This document shows, piece by piece, positions 1 through 6,778 of a stretch of DNA of 8,941 bases (the stretch's first letter is position 1; every line of letters starts with the position of its first letter). The notes below the pieces were generated by a model. That model was not told where the DNA came from, ran no database searches, and saw nothing but the letters and a program-made list of their open reading frames with translations. The translations under genes were made by a program, and so were the position numbers. Source of the DNA: an uncultured Peptostreptococcaceae bacterium (GTDB taxonomy: Bacteria > Bacillota > Clostridia > Peptostreptococcales > Anaerovoracaceae); the NCBI GenBank assembly GCA_905236895.1, contig CAJOQI010000145.1:1-8941 (forward strand), given 5' to 3'.

Positions 1-1
1 A

Positions 2-1123
2 ACATGCTATGAAGAGAAGCTTCGTCCAAGTGAACCACTGGTAACAAAGCTTCGTTGTATCGACGCCTTCCTTCCCGTAGCAAAGGGTGGTACATTCTGT
101 ACACCTGGACCCTTTGGTGCCGGCAAGACGGTTCTTCAGCACATGCAGGCTAAGAACTCCGACGTTGATATCGTAATCGTAGCCGCTTGCGGAGAGCGTG
201 CAGGTGAGGTAGTAGAAGTACTTACCGAGTTCCCTGAACTGATCGACCCCAAGACAGGAAGATCCCTGATGGAAAGAACAATCATCATCTGTAACACATC
301 TTCCATGCCGGTAGCAGCGAGAGAAGCTTCCGTATACACAGCCGTAACCCTGGCTGAGTATTACAGACAGATGGGTCTGGACGTACTTCTTCTGGCAGAC
401 TCCACCAGCCGTTGGGCACAGGCCATGCGTGAAATGTCCGGGCGTCTGGAAGAGATTCCGGGAGAAGAAGCATTCCCTGCTTATCTGGAATCCTCCATTG
501 CTGCTTTCTATGAAAGAGCAGGAAAGGTTCGTCTGGAGGACGGAACCATCTCCTCCATCACCATCGGTGGAACAGTATCCCCCGCAGGTGGTAACTTCGA
601 AGAACCTGTAACCCAGGCTACTCTGAAGGTAGTAGGAGCTTTCCACGGACTTTCCAGAGAGCGTTCCGATGCTCGTAAGTATCCTTCAATTCACCCGGTT
701 GAATCCTGGTCCAAGTATAAGGGCGTAATCAATATGGACGATATCGAAGCTGCAAGAAGCGTGCTTATCAGAAGTATCGAAGTAAACCAGATGATGAAGG
801 TAGTAGGTGAGGAAGGTACCTCCAACGAGGACTATATCACCTATCAGAAGGGAGAACTTCTGGATGCGGTATATCTCCAGCAGAACTCCTTCGACCCCAT
901 CGATCAGGCTTGCGCACCGGATAGACAGAATAAAGAATTCGAAGTTCTCTTCGATGCAATGAACCAGACCTACGATCTTACAGACAAGAGGGAAATCAGA
1001 TCCTTCTTCAACCAGCTGAGACAGGAATTCCTGGATTGGCACGGCACCGAGTGGGAATCCGCAGAGTTTGCTGCCCAGGAGAAGAAAATTTCTGACCTTT
1101 ATATGTCAAAGGTCGCACATTAG
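2..1123 (+). CDS. ntpA: V-type ATPase catalytic subunit A, 5' end missing
   Basis: This is the catalytic, nucleotide-hydrolysing subunit of the V1/A1 head. The open frame runs from base 2 with no start, so the gene is cut by the window edge; 373 codons remain. Numbering from the first whole codon, the Walker A loop GPFGAGKT is at residues 36-43 (bases 107-130) and the catalytic Glu-Arg loop CGERAGE begins at 63. From memory, E. hirae NtpA has Lys238 and Glu261, the same 23-residue interval as Lys42 to Glu65 here, so about 196 residues should lie upstream. [19 protein letters not shown] and [10 protein letters not shown], which fits the ATP synthase alpha/beta signature, follow. An ATG at 143 lies downstream of the P-loop and cannot be the true start. 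The stop codon overlaps the Shine-Dalgarno sequence of the B gene. The family call is certain; use in hydrolysis versus synthesis is not shown by sequence. Confidence 0.97.
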   Translation, partial: TCYEEKLRPSEPLVTKLRCIDAFLPVAKGGTFCTPGPFGAGKTVLQHMQAKNSDVDIVIVAACGERAGEVVEVLTEFPELIDPKTGRSLMERTIIICNTSSMPVAAREASVYTAVTLAEYYRQMGLDVLLLADSTSRWAQAMREMSGRLEEIPGEEAFPAYLESSIAAFYERAGKVRLEDGTISSITIGGTVSPAGGNFEEPVTQATLKVVGAFHGLSRERSDARKYPSIHPVESWSKYKGVINMDDIEAARSVLIRSIEVNQMMKVVGEEGTSNEDYITYQKGELLDAVYLQQNSFDPIDQACAPDRQNKEFEVLFDAMNQTYDLTDKREIRSFFNQLRQEFLDWHGTEWESAEFAAQEKKISDLYMSKVAH

Positions 1124-1134
1124 GAGGTCGGACA

Positions 1135-2430
1135 ATGCAAAAGATATATACAAAGATAGAATCCATAGTCGGTAACGTAGTTACCGTAAGTGCGGAGGGT
1201 GTTAAGAACGGCGACCTTGCACTGGTTGGCGACAGCTATGCCAACGTAATAAAACTGGATAAGGATAAAGTATCCCTCCAGGTATTCGCAGGCGCTCAGG
1301 GCGTAAGCACCACTGACCCCGTCCGCTTCTTGGGAAGACCTATGATGGTATCCTTCTCCGACCACCTGCTGGGAAGAATCTTTGATGGTGCAGGCGTACC
1401 CAGAGATAATGGCCCGGCTCTTACGGAGAATATGATTCCAATCGGAGGACCTTCCTTCAACCCATCCAAGCGTATCCTGCCCCATAACATGATACGTACA
1501 GGTATTCCAATGATCGATGTATTCAATACATTGGTAGAGAGCCAGAAGCTTCCTATCTTCTCCATTTCCGGAGAACCATATAACCAGCTTCTCTCTCGTA
1601 TAGCCATGCAGGCCGAAGTAGACGTAATTATCCTGGGAGGAATGGGACTTAAATACGATGACTATATGGAATTCCGTGACACCCTTGAAAAGGGCGGAGC
1701 CATGAGCCACACCGTTATGTTCATTCATACCGCTGCGGACCCAATCGTAGAATGTACCCTGGTTCCGGATATGTCTCTGGCAGTTGCCGAGCAGTTCGCT
1801 CTTGAAGGAAAGAGAGTACTGGTACTGCTGACAGATATGACAAACTTTGCCGACGCCCAGAAGGAAATGGCTATCACCATGGAACAGGTACCTTCCAATC
1901 GTGGATATCCCGGAGACCTTTACAGCTCACTGGCTGCTCGTTATGAGAAGGCAGTTGATATCGATGGCGCCGGATCCATCACCATCCTTGGTGTAACCAC
2001 CATGCCCGGTGATGACGTAACACACCCGGTACCTGACAATACAGGATATATCACAGAAGGTCAGTATTACCTCAAGAACGGTCACATCGAGCCCTTCGGC
2101 TCCCTGTCTCGTCTGAAACAGAACGTAAACGGCAAGACCAGAAATGACCATCGTGCACTGATGGACGGTATGATTCGTCTCTACGCTCAGTACAACGAAT
2201 CTCTTGAGAAGAGGTCCATGGGCTTCAATATGACTGAATGGGATGAAAAGCTTCTGAAATACGGTGAATTATTCGAGTCGAAGTTAATGGATCTGTCCGT
2301 TAACATTCCTCTGGAAGACGCTCTCGATCTTGGATGGACAATCCTTGCAGAATGTTTCGAACCAAACGAAACAGGTATGCAGACTGCCCTGTTAAACGAG
2401 AGATGGCCGAATAAAGCTGCCGTTAATTAA
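1135..2430 (+). CDS. ntpB: V-type ATPase non-catalytic subunit B
   Basis: The 431-residue B subunit alternates with A in the hexameric head and completes each catalytic site. Where A has a Walker A loop, this protein has the degenerate [14 protein letters not shown], as expected of a non-catalytic subunit. [19 protein letters not shown] and the following [11 protein letters not shown] are typical V-type B sequences. PFGSLSRL contains Arg326, which by alignment to E. hirae NtpB (Arg350) is the arginine finger that reaches the A-subunit nucleotide. The start is fixed by AGGAGG at 1122-1127, overlapping the A stop codon, with a 7-base spacer to the ATG. Only 11 bases separate it from A, so translation is probably coupled. 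The D gene follows 15 bases after the stop. The length is slightly below the roughly 460 residues of the Enterococcus and archaeal proteins. Confidence 0.97.
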   Translation: MQKIYTKIESIVGNVVTVSAEGVKNGDLALVGDSYANVIKLDKDKVSLQVFAGAQGVSTTDPVRFLGRPMMVSFSDHLLGRIFDGAGVPRDNGPALTENMIPIGGPSFNPSKRILPHNMIRTGIPMIDVFNTLVESQKLPIFSISGEPYNQLLSRIAMQAEVDVIILGGMGLKYDDYMEFRDTLEKGGAMSHTVMFIHTAADPIVECTLVPDMSLAVAEQFALEGKRVLVLLTDMTNFADAQKEMAITMEQVPSNRGYPGDLYSSLAARYEKAVDIDGAGSITILGVTTMPGDDVTHPVPDNTGYITEGQYYLKNGHIEPFGSLSRLKQNVNGKTRNDHRALMDGMIRLYAQYNESLEKRSMGFNMTEWDEKLLKYGELFESKLMDLSVNIPLEDALDLGWTILAECFEPNETGMQTALLNERWPNKAAVN

Positions 2431-2445
2431 AAAAAGGAGCGATTC

Positions 2446-3060
2446 ATGGCTATCAAACTAACAAAGAATGAACTGAAGAAGCAGAAGGAGAACCTGAAAC
2501 AGTTCCAGCGCTATCTTCCCACACTGCAGTTGAAGAAACAGCAATTGCAGTCCGTAATCATGAAGGTGCGCAACGAATTGGAGGAGAAGGAATCTGAACG
2601 CATTCGGATGATTGGTGATTTGGACGATTGGATAGCTGTTTTCGCAGAAAATGAAATCTTTGATGAGGAGAAGAAGTTGGAGCAACTTGTTCAACCGGAC
2701 CAGGTAGTCTGCGGTGAAGAAAACATCGCAGGTGTAACGGTCCCCGCATTCAAAGAGCTAACGTTCAAAGACATCAACTACGATGTGGATGACTATCCGC
2801 TGTGGGTTGATACTGCAGTCTTCAAGCTTCGAGACATAGCAACCTTGGACGCATTCGCTTCTACTCTTAAGAAGCAGGTAGAGCTGCTGGAGTCCGAGCT
2901 CAGGACCACATCTCAGAGAGTAAACCTCTTTGAGAAGGTAAAGATTCCTGAAGCAAAGGAAAATATCAGAGTTATCCAGGTTTATCTGGGTGACCAGCAG
3001 ACTGCCGCAGTAGTCCGCGGTAAGATCTCGAAGAAAAAACTGGAGGAGGTGCAAGCATGA
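2446..3060 (+). CDS. ntpD: V-type ATPase central stalk subunit D
   Basis: Subunit D is the coiled-coil rotor shaft that passes through the A3B3 head and couples ATP hydrolysis to rotation of the membrane ring. The 204-residue length is normal. The N-terminal KLTKNELKKQKENLKQFQRY and the YLPTLQLKKQQLQ stretch (residues about 23-36) are characteristic of the family. Charged heptad-like helices occupy about residues 1-65 and 140-190, with a less regular middle section between them, as expected for the antiparallel coiled coil. AAGGAG at 2434-2439 lies 6 bases before the ATG. The last codons overlap the start of the I gene in an ATGA arrangement, and the distal coding sequence holds that gene's ribosome binding site. 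No F-subunit gene lies next to it, although D and F form a pair in the Enterococcus and Thermus enzymes. Confidence 0.95.
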   Translation: MAIKLTKNELKKQKENLKQFQRYLPTLQLKKQQLQSVIMKVRNELEEKESERIRMIGDLDDWIAVFAENEIFDEEKKLEQLVQPDQVVCGEENIAGVTVPAFKELTFKDINYDVDDYPLWVDTAVFKLRDIATLDAFASTLKKQVELLESELRTTSQRVNLFEKVKIPEAKENIRVIQVYLGDQQTAAVVRGKISKKKLEEVQA

Positions 3061-4886
3061 TTGAAAAAATGAAAATGGTGCATATTGTTACCTCAAACTC
3101 CGGCAAGCAGGAGATGCTGAAGGGCCTCAGAGATATCGGGGTTATGCATCTCGCAGAAAAACAAAGTGCTGACCGTGAGATCACGGATCGTTTCCAGACT
3201 CTGTCAAGAACCGCCATGGCCTTAAGGGACTATGCGGAACCCAAGCAGAAGGGAAGCGAGGAGATTCTCTCGGAAGAAGAATTCAAAGAGATGTATGCAG
3301 GCGTTTTGGACGCCATGGACAGAAAGAGCGTATTCACTCAGGAAATCAGCGCAGCAAAGACCGAAATCGATCGCATTTCTCCCTGGGGAGACTTCTCCGT
3401 AGAGGAGCTGGCGGATCTTAAGAGAAAAGGATTTGATTTCCACTTCTATCGCTTGGGAGACAAGGAATTCCAGGCAGCGGTAGCAGACGAAAACGTTCAG
3501 CTGATCCGCCTTTCATCCATTGACAAGCAAAATACCGTTGCAATACTGGGAACTCTCCCGTCTGAAATTCAGGCTACGGAGTTCGTGCTTCCGGAAAGAA
3601 GCATGTCCAATCTGCAGAAGGATATAGAGCTTTCGGAGGAGGGCATCAAAGAGTGTGACGAAACTCTCAAAGCCGCATCCATCTATGACAGCAGCTTCAA
3701 AGCCGAAATGGTTAAAGTTCAGAACGAAGTGACCTTCTCTGAAGCGGAGGCCACAACCGAGGGTGACGAGGACTTCGTCTGGCTTTCAGGATATATTCCG
3801 GAGTCCGACATAGAGGTCTTCAAAAACATGGCTGCTGAAAAAGGTTGCGCCTGGTCTATAGAAGACGTTGCCGAAGACGACGAGAAGATTCCCACAAAGG
3901 TTAAATACAACAAGGTTTCCAACCTTATTAAGCCCGTATTTGACATTCTGGGAATCCTTCCGGGATACAGAGAGCAGGATATATCAATCTGGTTCTTCCT
4001 GTTCTTCATCCTCTTCTTCGCAATGATCATCGGAGACGGCGGATATGGCGCATTAATCCTAATCGGTACAATAGTAATTCACCTTAAGCAGAAGAAAATC
4101 ACCAATGTGACTTTCCTTCTGTATGTATTGTCAGTTGCCACGCTGATCTGGGGAGCCGTAACGGGAACCTGGTTCGGTATGGAAAGTGCGATGGAAGTTC
4201 CGGCCCTCAAGGCCCTGGTAATTCCAAGCCTGGCAACATATCCGGAATACTTCGGTCTTACAAGCACCACCACACAGAATGCGATTATGAAATTCTCATT
4301 CTCAATCGGTGCAATTCAGATGGCATTGGGTTCAATCCTTTCCATCAAAAAGAAGATCGCAGAGAAGGACCTTTCCTGGGTAGCCAATCTGGGTTGGACC
4401 ATAGCAATTATAGCTATGTATCTGCTGGCCCTTAACCTGGTTATCCATGATCCAATTCCTCTGGTGCCCGTATTCATCATGATAGGCGTAGCCTTCGTCA
4501 TGGTAGTCCTCTTCGGAGGAATGGCACCGGACAAAACCTTTGGAGAGGGTCTCAAATCCGGACTTGGTGGAGCCTTTACAGCATTCCTTGATACCATCAG
4601 CTGCTTCGGTAATGTAATGAGTTATATCAGACTCTTTGCCGTAGGAATGGCAGGTGTGGCGATTTCCCAAAGCTTTAACGGAATCGCTGCCAGCATGACC
4701 GGCCCAATGATGATTCTGGGAGTTGTAGTTGTACTGATAGGGCATGCCCTTAACCTGGTTATGTGTTTCCTCTCAGTAGTGGTTCACGGCGTACGTCTAA
4801 ACGTACTGGAGTTCTCAGGCCAAGCAGGTCTGGAATGGACAGGAATACCCTACGAACCGTTTGAGGAATCAACAAAAGTAAGCTAA
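3057..4886 (+). CDS. ntpI: V-type ATPase membrane subunit I (a-subunit homologue)
   Basis: This 609-residue subunit is the membrane stator that forms the ion half-channels beside the K ring. The first 300 or so residues are hydrophilic and helical and act as the cytoplasmic stator arm. From about residue 309 on there are roughly seven or eight hydrophobic segments. MIIGDGGYG (Gly326-Gly331) marks the first helix of the membrane half, and GNVMSYIRLFAVGMAG carries Arg525, the position of the essential channel arginine (Arg735 in yeast Vph1). The C-terminal HGVRLNVLEF is also conserved. The ATG overlaps the D stop by 4 bases and is preceded by GGAGGAGG at 3042-3049 with a 7-base spacer, so translational coupling to D is likely. 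The length fits bacterial I subunits. Individual helix boundaries are estimates by eye. Confidence 0.96.
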   Translation: MIEKMKMVHIVTSNSGKQEMLKGLRDIGVMHLAEKQSADREITDRFQTLSRTAMALRDYAEPKQKGSEEILSEEEFKEMYAGVLDAMDRKSVFTQEISAAKTEIDRISPWGDFSVEELADLKRKGFDFHFYRLGDKEFQAAVADENVQLIRLSSIDKQNTVAILGTLPSEIQATEFVLPERSMSNLQKDIELSEEGIKECDETLKAASIYDSSFKAEMVKVQNEVTFSEAEATTEGDEDFVWLSGYIPESDIEVFKNMAAEKGCAWSIEDVAEDDEKIPTKVKYNKVSNLIKPVFDILGILPGYREQDISIWFFLFFILFFAMIIGDGGYGALILIGTIVIHLKQKKITNVTFLLYVLSVATLIWGAVTGTWFGMESAMEVPALKALVIPSLATYPEYFGLTSTTTQNAIMKFSFSIGAIQMALGSILSIKKKIAEKDLSWVANLGWTIAIIAMYLLALNLVIHDPIPLVPVFIMIGVAFVMVVLFGGMAPDKTFGEGLKSGLGGAFTAFLDTISCFGNVMSYIRLFAVGMAGVAISQSFNGIAASMTGPMMILGVVVVLIGHALNLVMCFLSVVVHGVRLNVLEFSGQAGLEWTGIPYEPFEESTKVS

Positions 4887-4928
4887 GTGAAATAAGAAAA
4901 AGCATATATAAGAAAAGGAGAAAATATT
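4887..4928 (+). promoter_or_regulatory. A/T-rich leader and strong SD before ntpK
   Basis: This 42-base spacer is almost free of G and C apart from its Shine-Dalgarno sequence AAGGAG (4915-4920), so the start region should be unstructured. The ring needs several K subunits per complex against a single D or I, so raised translation of this cistron would make sense. A comparable unstructured enhancer precedes the c-subunit gene of the E. coli F-type ATPase operon. The role here is inferred from composition only; I see no promoter hexamers in it. Confidence 0.35.
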
Positions 4929-5360
4929 ATGAATCTTGCATTTTTAGGTATGGCTGCGGCCCTCGGTTTATCCGCTGCAGGTTCTGCATTTGGAGCCGGT
5001 TTTGCCGGAATGTCCTCAGTAGGAGCATGGAAGAAGTGCTATGCAAGCGGTAAGCCTGCACCCTTCATCATGATCGCTTTCACAGGTGCTCCTCTTACAC
5101 AGACCATCTATGGATTCCTGCTCATGAACTTCATCAGAAGTAGTGCTGCTGACAATCCGGGACTGGCACTGGGCGTTGGACTTTTCGGAGGCCTCGCAAT
5201 CGGTCTTTCCGCACTCTTCCAAGGAAAGTGCGCAGCTGCTTCCGCTGATGCTCTTGGAGCAACAGGAAAGGGTACCGCAAACTACTTCATTGTAATCGGT
5301 ATCGCAGAAACAGTAGCTCTGTTTACCCTGGTATTCAGCCTGCTGCTTCTCAACAGCTAA
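4929..5360 (+). CDS. ntpK: V-type ATPase proteolipid subunit K (c-ring)
   Basis: This 143-residue, four-helix proteolipid is the rotor-ring subunit that carries the transported ion. Two related hairpins are visible: residues about 2-70, and about 78-142. The first holds LTQTIYGF (Thr57, Gln58). The second holds LFQGKCAAA (Gln98) and IAETVALF, with the essential carboxylate Glu127. Gln58 occupies the place of Glu127 in the other hairpin, so each subunit has only one carboxylate, the usual V-type pattern. Thr57, Gln58, Gln98 and Glu127 correspond to Thr64, Gln65, Gln110 and Glu139 of E. hirae NtpK, which bind Na+. Na+ transport is therefore plausible but unproven. AAGGAG at 4915-4920 precedes the ATG by 8 bases. 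A 42-base gap separates it from the I gene, the largest in the visible operon, and a terminator follows. Confidence 0.96.
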   Translation: MNLAFLGMAAALGLSAAGSAFGAGFAGMSSVGAWKKCYASGKPAPFIMIAFTGAPLTQTIYGFLLMNFIRSSAADNPGLALGVGLFGGLAIGLSALFQGKCAAASADALGATGKGTANYFIVIGIAETVALFTLVFSLLLLNS

Positions 5361-5385
5361 TATAGCAAATCATAATTAACTATTT

Positions 5386-5421
5386 AGGGGAGTCCCTTTG
5401 GGGCTCCTCTTTCTTTTCTTT
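5386..5421 (+). terminator. Intrinsic terminator of the V-ATPase operon
   Basis: AGGGGAG (5386-5392) pairs with CTCCTCT (5404-5410) with one G-U pair. After a single bulged T at 5393, CCC (5394-5396) pairs with GGG (5401-5403), closing a TTTG loop. The 10-bp stem is followed at once by the T-rich tail TTCTTTTCTTT (5411-5421). It begins 25 bases after the K stop codon, marking the operon end. The next gene therefore probably has its own promoter. Confidence 0.9.
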
Positions 5422-5433
5422 GATTATGAAAAG

Positions 5434-5442
5434 TGATAGAAT
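5434..5442 (+). promoter_or_regulatory. Possible extended -10 promoter for the transglutaminase gene
   Basis: TGATAGAAT reads as an extended -10 element (TG, one base, then TAGAAT, five of six matches to TATAAT). No convincing -35 lies 17 bases upstream; TTTTCT at 5414-5419 is the best spaced but is weak and sits in the terminator tail. Transcription would begin near 5449, leaving a short leader before the ATG at 5478 and only about 8 bases before the ATG at 5457. Confidence 0.35.
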
Positions 5443-5469
5443 ATTTCTTGTAAAAAATGATTTTCAATT

Positions 5470-5473
5470 GGAG
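5470..5473 (+). promoter_or_regulatory. Ribosome binding site that decides the start at 5478
   Basis: GGAG stands 4 bases before ATG 5478. The upstream in-frame ATG at 5457 is preceded only by A- and T-rich sequence with no purine-rich site. This favours the downstream start, although the spacing is somewhat short. Confidence 0.6.
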
Positions 5474-5477
5474 CGAT

Positions 5478-6086
5478 ATGAAGATTTCTCTTAGGACCAT
5501 CATAAGCATAATATTGATTTCCACCATCATGATGTCCACGTCTTCCAGGACCATGGAAGAGGTTCAAAAATACGAATCCGGGGCAGTTCTTGAATTGGCC
5601 TCAGGGGGAGAAATGCGAGTTGTGGACCTGGGGGATGAAATAGTAAACGAAGAATGCGATTTCATCCTTTCGGAAATAATAACCTTGGACATGGATCAAA
5701 GGGAGATGGCCTATGCTATCTATCAGTGGGTGGAGAAGAATATAAGATATAGCGGAAATACCATAAAGGGTGATGCTTTGAGGGGCGCAAAACTGACCTT
5801 TGCCAAGAGAACGGGGGACTGTTACAGCTTCTGCAGCGCTTTATGGGCTTTGCTTAATAGAATCGGTATAGATACCATAGACGTGACCGGCGAGGATGAC
5901 TATCATTTCTGGGTAATAAGCAAAATCGACGGTGAGTGGTATTATCTGGATGCTACAACAGGATGGGGAAGCGAAAGATTTATGCTTACGGAAAAAGAGT
6001 TGGAAGACTTTATCTATCTGTATAATAAGGGGCGGGACTCTCTGACCTATGAATGGGATAAGTCCAAATATCCCAAAACTCCATAA
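5478..6086 (+). CDS. Exported transglutaminase-like protein
   Basis: This is a 202-residue member of the transglutaminase-like superfamily with an export signal; its substrate is unknown. Residues 1-24 have a Lys/Arg-containing start followed by TIISIILISTIMM. They act as a signal peptide or N-terminal anchor, with no clear signal peptidase I site. The core spans about residues 75-175: MAYAIYQWVEKNIRY, then TGDCYSFC with Cys115, DDYHFW with His143, and WYYLDATTGW with Asp158. These are the expected Cys-His-Asp triad in the right order and spacing, so the enzyme is probably active, as a protease, amidase or cross-linking enzyme. The start at 5478 is chosen over 5457 because it has a ribosome binding site and places the positive end directly before the hydrophobic stretch. 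A lipoprotein gene follows after 51 bases with no terminator between. Codon use is less biased than in the ATPase genes. Confidence 0.85.
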   Translation: MKISLRTIISIILISTIMMSTSSRTMEEVQKYESGAVLELASGGEMRVVDLGDEIVNEECDFILSEIITLDMDQREMAYAIYQWVEKNIRYSGNTIKGDALRGAKLTFAKRTGDCYSFCSALWALLNRIGIDTIDVTGEDDYHFWVISKIDGEWYYLDATTGWGSERFMLTEKELEDFIYLYNKGRDSLTYEWDKSKYPKTP

Positions 6087-6129
6087 AAAAGTGCCCAAAA
6101 TAAAAACAGTAAAGCAAAAGCGGGGAAAA

Positions 6130-6159
6130 GGTTTACAATGGAAAAGACGGGTTTACAAT
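6130..6159 (+). repeat. 10-base direct repeat across a start codon
   Basis: GGTTTACAAT occurs at 6130-6139 and again at 6150-6159, an exact repeat with a 20-base period. The first copy includes the last base of the Shine-Dalgarno sequence and the first two bases of the ATG of the lipoprotein gene. The second copy is in the coding sequence. It could be an operator-like pair two helical turns apart, a small duplication scar, or chance. Confidence 0.6.
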
Positions 6160-6686
6160 ACAAGGTTAATATAGGGAAACCACAAGGCTTTTTGTTTTGT
6201 CTGTTTTTTATTGTCCTTATATGCCTAATCCTTTCTTCCTGTGGAAGAGGGGCCGAAAAAGAGGAAAAAACCCAAGGAGAGCTTCAAGGAAACCAGGTAG
6301 AGGTGTATGGACATATAATTACATTAAATGATGAAGTGGAGCCGGTTTTGGAAATGCTGGGGGATCCAAAGAAATACGAGGAATATCCCAGCTGCCTATA
6401 TAACGGAAAGGATAAGACCTGGGATTATGGGAAAATAATAATCTCCACCTATCCTGACGGGGAAAAGGACTATATCTCCTCCATTGAGATTGTTGAGGAG
6501 GGAGTAGGCATATTCTCGGGGATCCAGATAGGGGATTCTCCGGAAAAACTCCTTGAAGCCTATGGAGAAAGGATTAATCAGGAGAGCAGATCCATCTATA
6601 GGGTGGATGAACTGTCCTATGGAATAGACTTCTATACCGAGGGGGATCTGGTTACGGGATTTAGTCTCTATTTAATCGCCGAATAA
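6138..6686 (+). CDS. Putative lipoprotein of unnamed family
   Basis: The product is 182 residues with a lipoprotein signal: Lys-containing N-region, a hydrophobic core at about 18-32, and the lipobox LSSC with Cys35 as the lipidated residue. It should therefore be anchored on the outer face of the membrane. A charged linker (about 36-50) leads to a globular part of roughly 130 residues. This seems to contain two related halves: LNDEVEPVLEMLGDPKKY (63-80) with the following strand pair, and IQIGDSPEKLLEAYGERI (129-146) with SYGIDFYTEGDLVTGFSLYL. The helix-then-strands pattern recalls the BamE/SmpA-type fold, but that is only a resemblance. Similar lipoproteins are, from general memory, common in Clostridia. 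AAAAGG at 6126-6131, 6 bases before the ATG, supports the start. It is probably co-transcribed with the transglutaminase gene. The function is unknown. Confidence 0.8.
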   Translation: MEKTGLQYKVNIGKPQGFLFCLFFIVLICLILSSCGRGAEKEEKTQGELQGNQVEVYGHIITLNDEVEPVLEMLGDPKKYEEYPSCLYNGKDKTWDYGKIIISTYPDGEKDYISSIEIVEEGVGIFSGIQIGDSPEKLLEAYGERINQESRSIYRVDELSYGIDFYTEGDLVTGFSLYLIAE

Positions 6687-6694
6687 TCTGGGGG

Positions 6695-6723
6695 TCGACA
6701 AAAAAGCCCTTTTGGGGTAGAAT
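6695..6723 (+). promoter_or_regulatory. Predicted sigma-A promoter of the LCP gene
   Basis: TCGACA (6695-6700, five of six matches to TTGACA) and TAGAAT (6718-6723, five of six to TATAAT) are separated by exactly 17 bases. Transcription would begin near 6730, leaving a leader of about 50 bases before the ATG at 6779. It starts 9 bases after the lipoprotein stop codon, so read-through from upstream may add to it; no strong terminator separates the two genes. Confidence 0.65.
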
Positions 6724-6778
6724 AGGAAGAACTTTTTTGAGAAGGCGTTACAAAGGGTTTTGAAGAGGATTAGTAAAT

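Noticed and set aside
143..1123. ATG at 143 as the start of the A subunit gene.
   Set aside because: The same frame is open back to the window edge and encodes the P-loop at 107-130, so the ATG is internal.
1120..1728. 202-codon open frame on the minus strand.
   Set aside because: It is an antisense shadow of the well-supported B subunit gene, with no recognisable protein motif or ribosome binding site. The other minus-strand frames are shadows in the same way.
6699..6739. Inverted repeat CAAAAAAG / CTTTTTTG with an inner CCC-TTTT-GGG as a terminator after the lipoprotein gene.
   Set aside because: The outer arms are nearly all A-T pairs around a 25-base interior, and no T tract follows the stem. 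It also overlaps a better-supported promoter.
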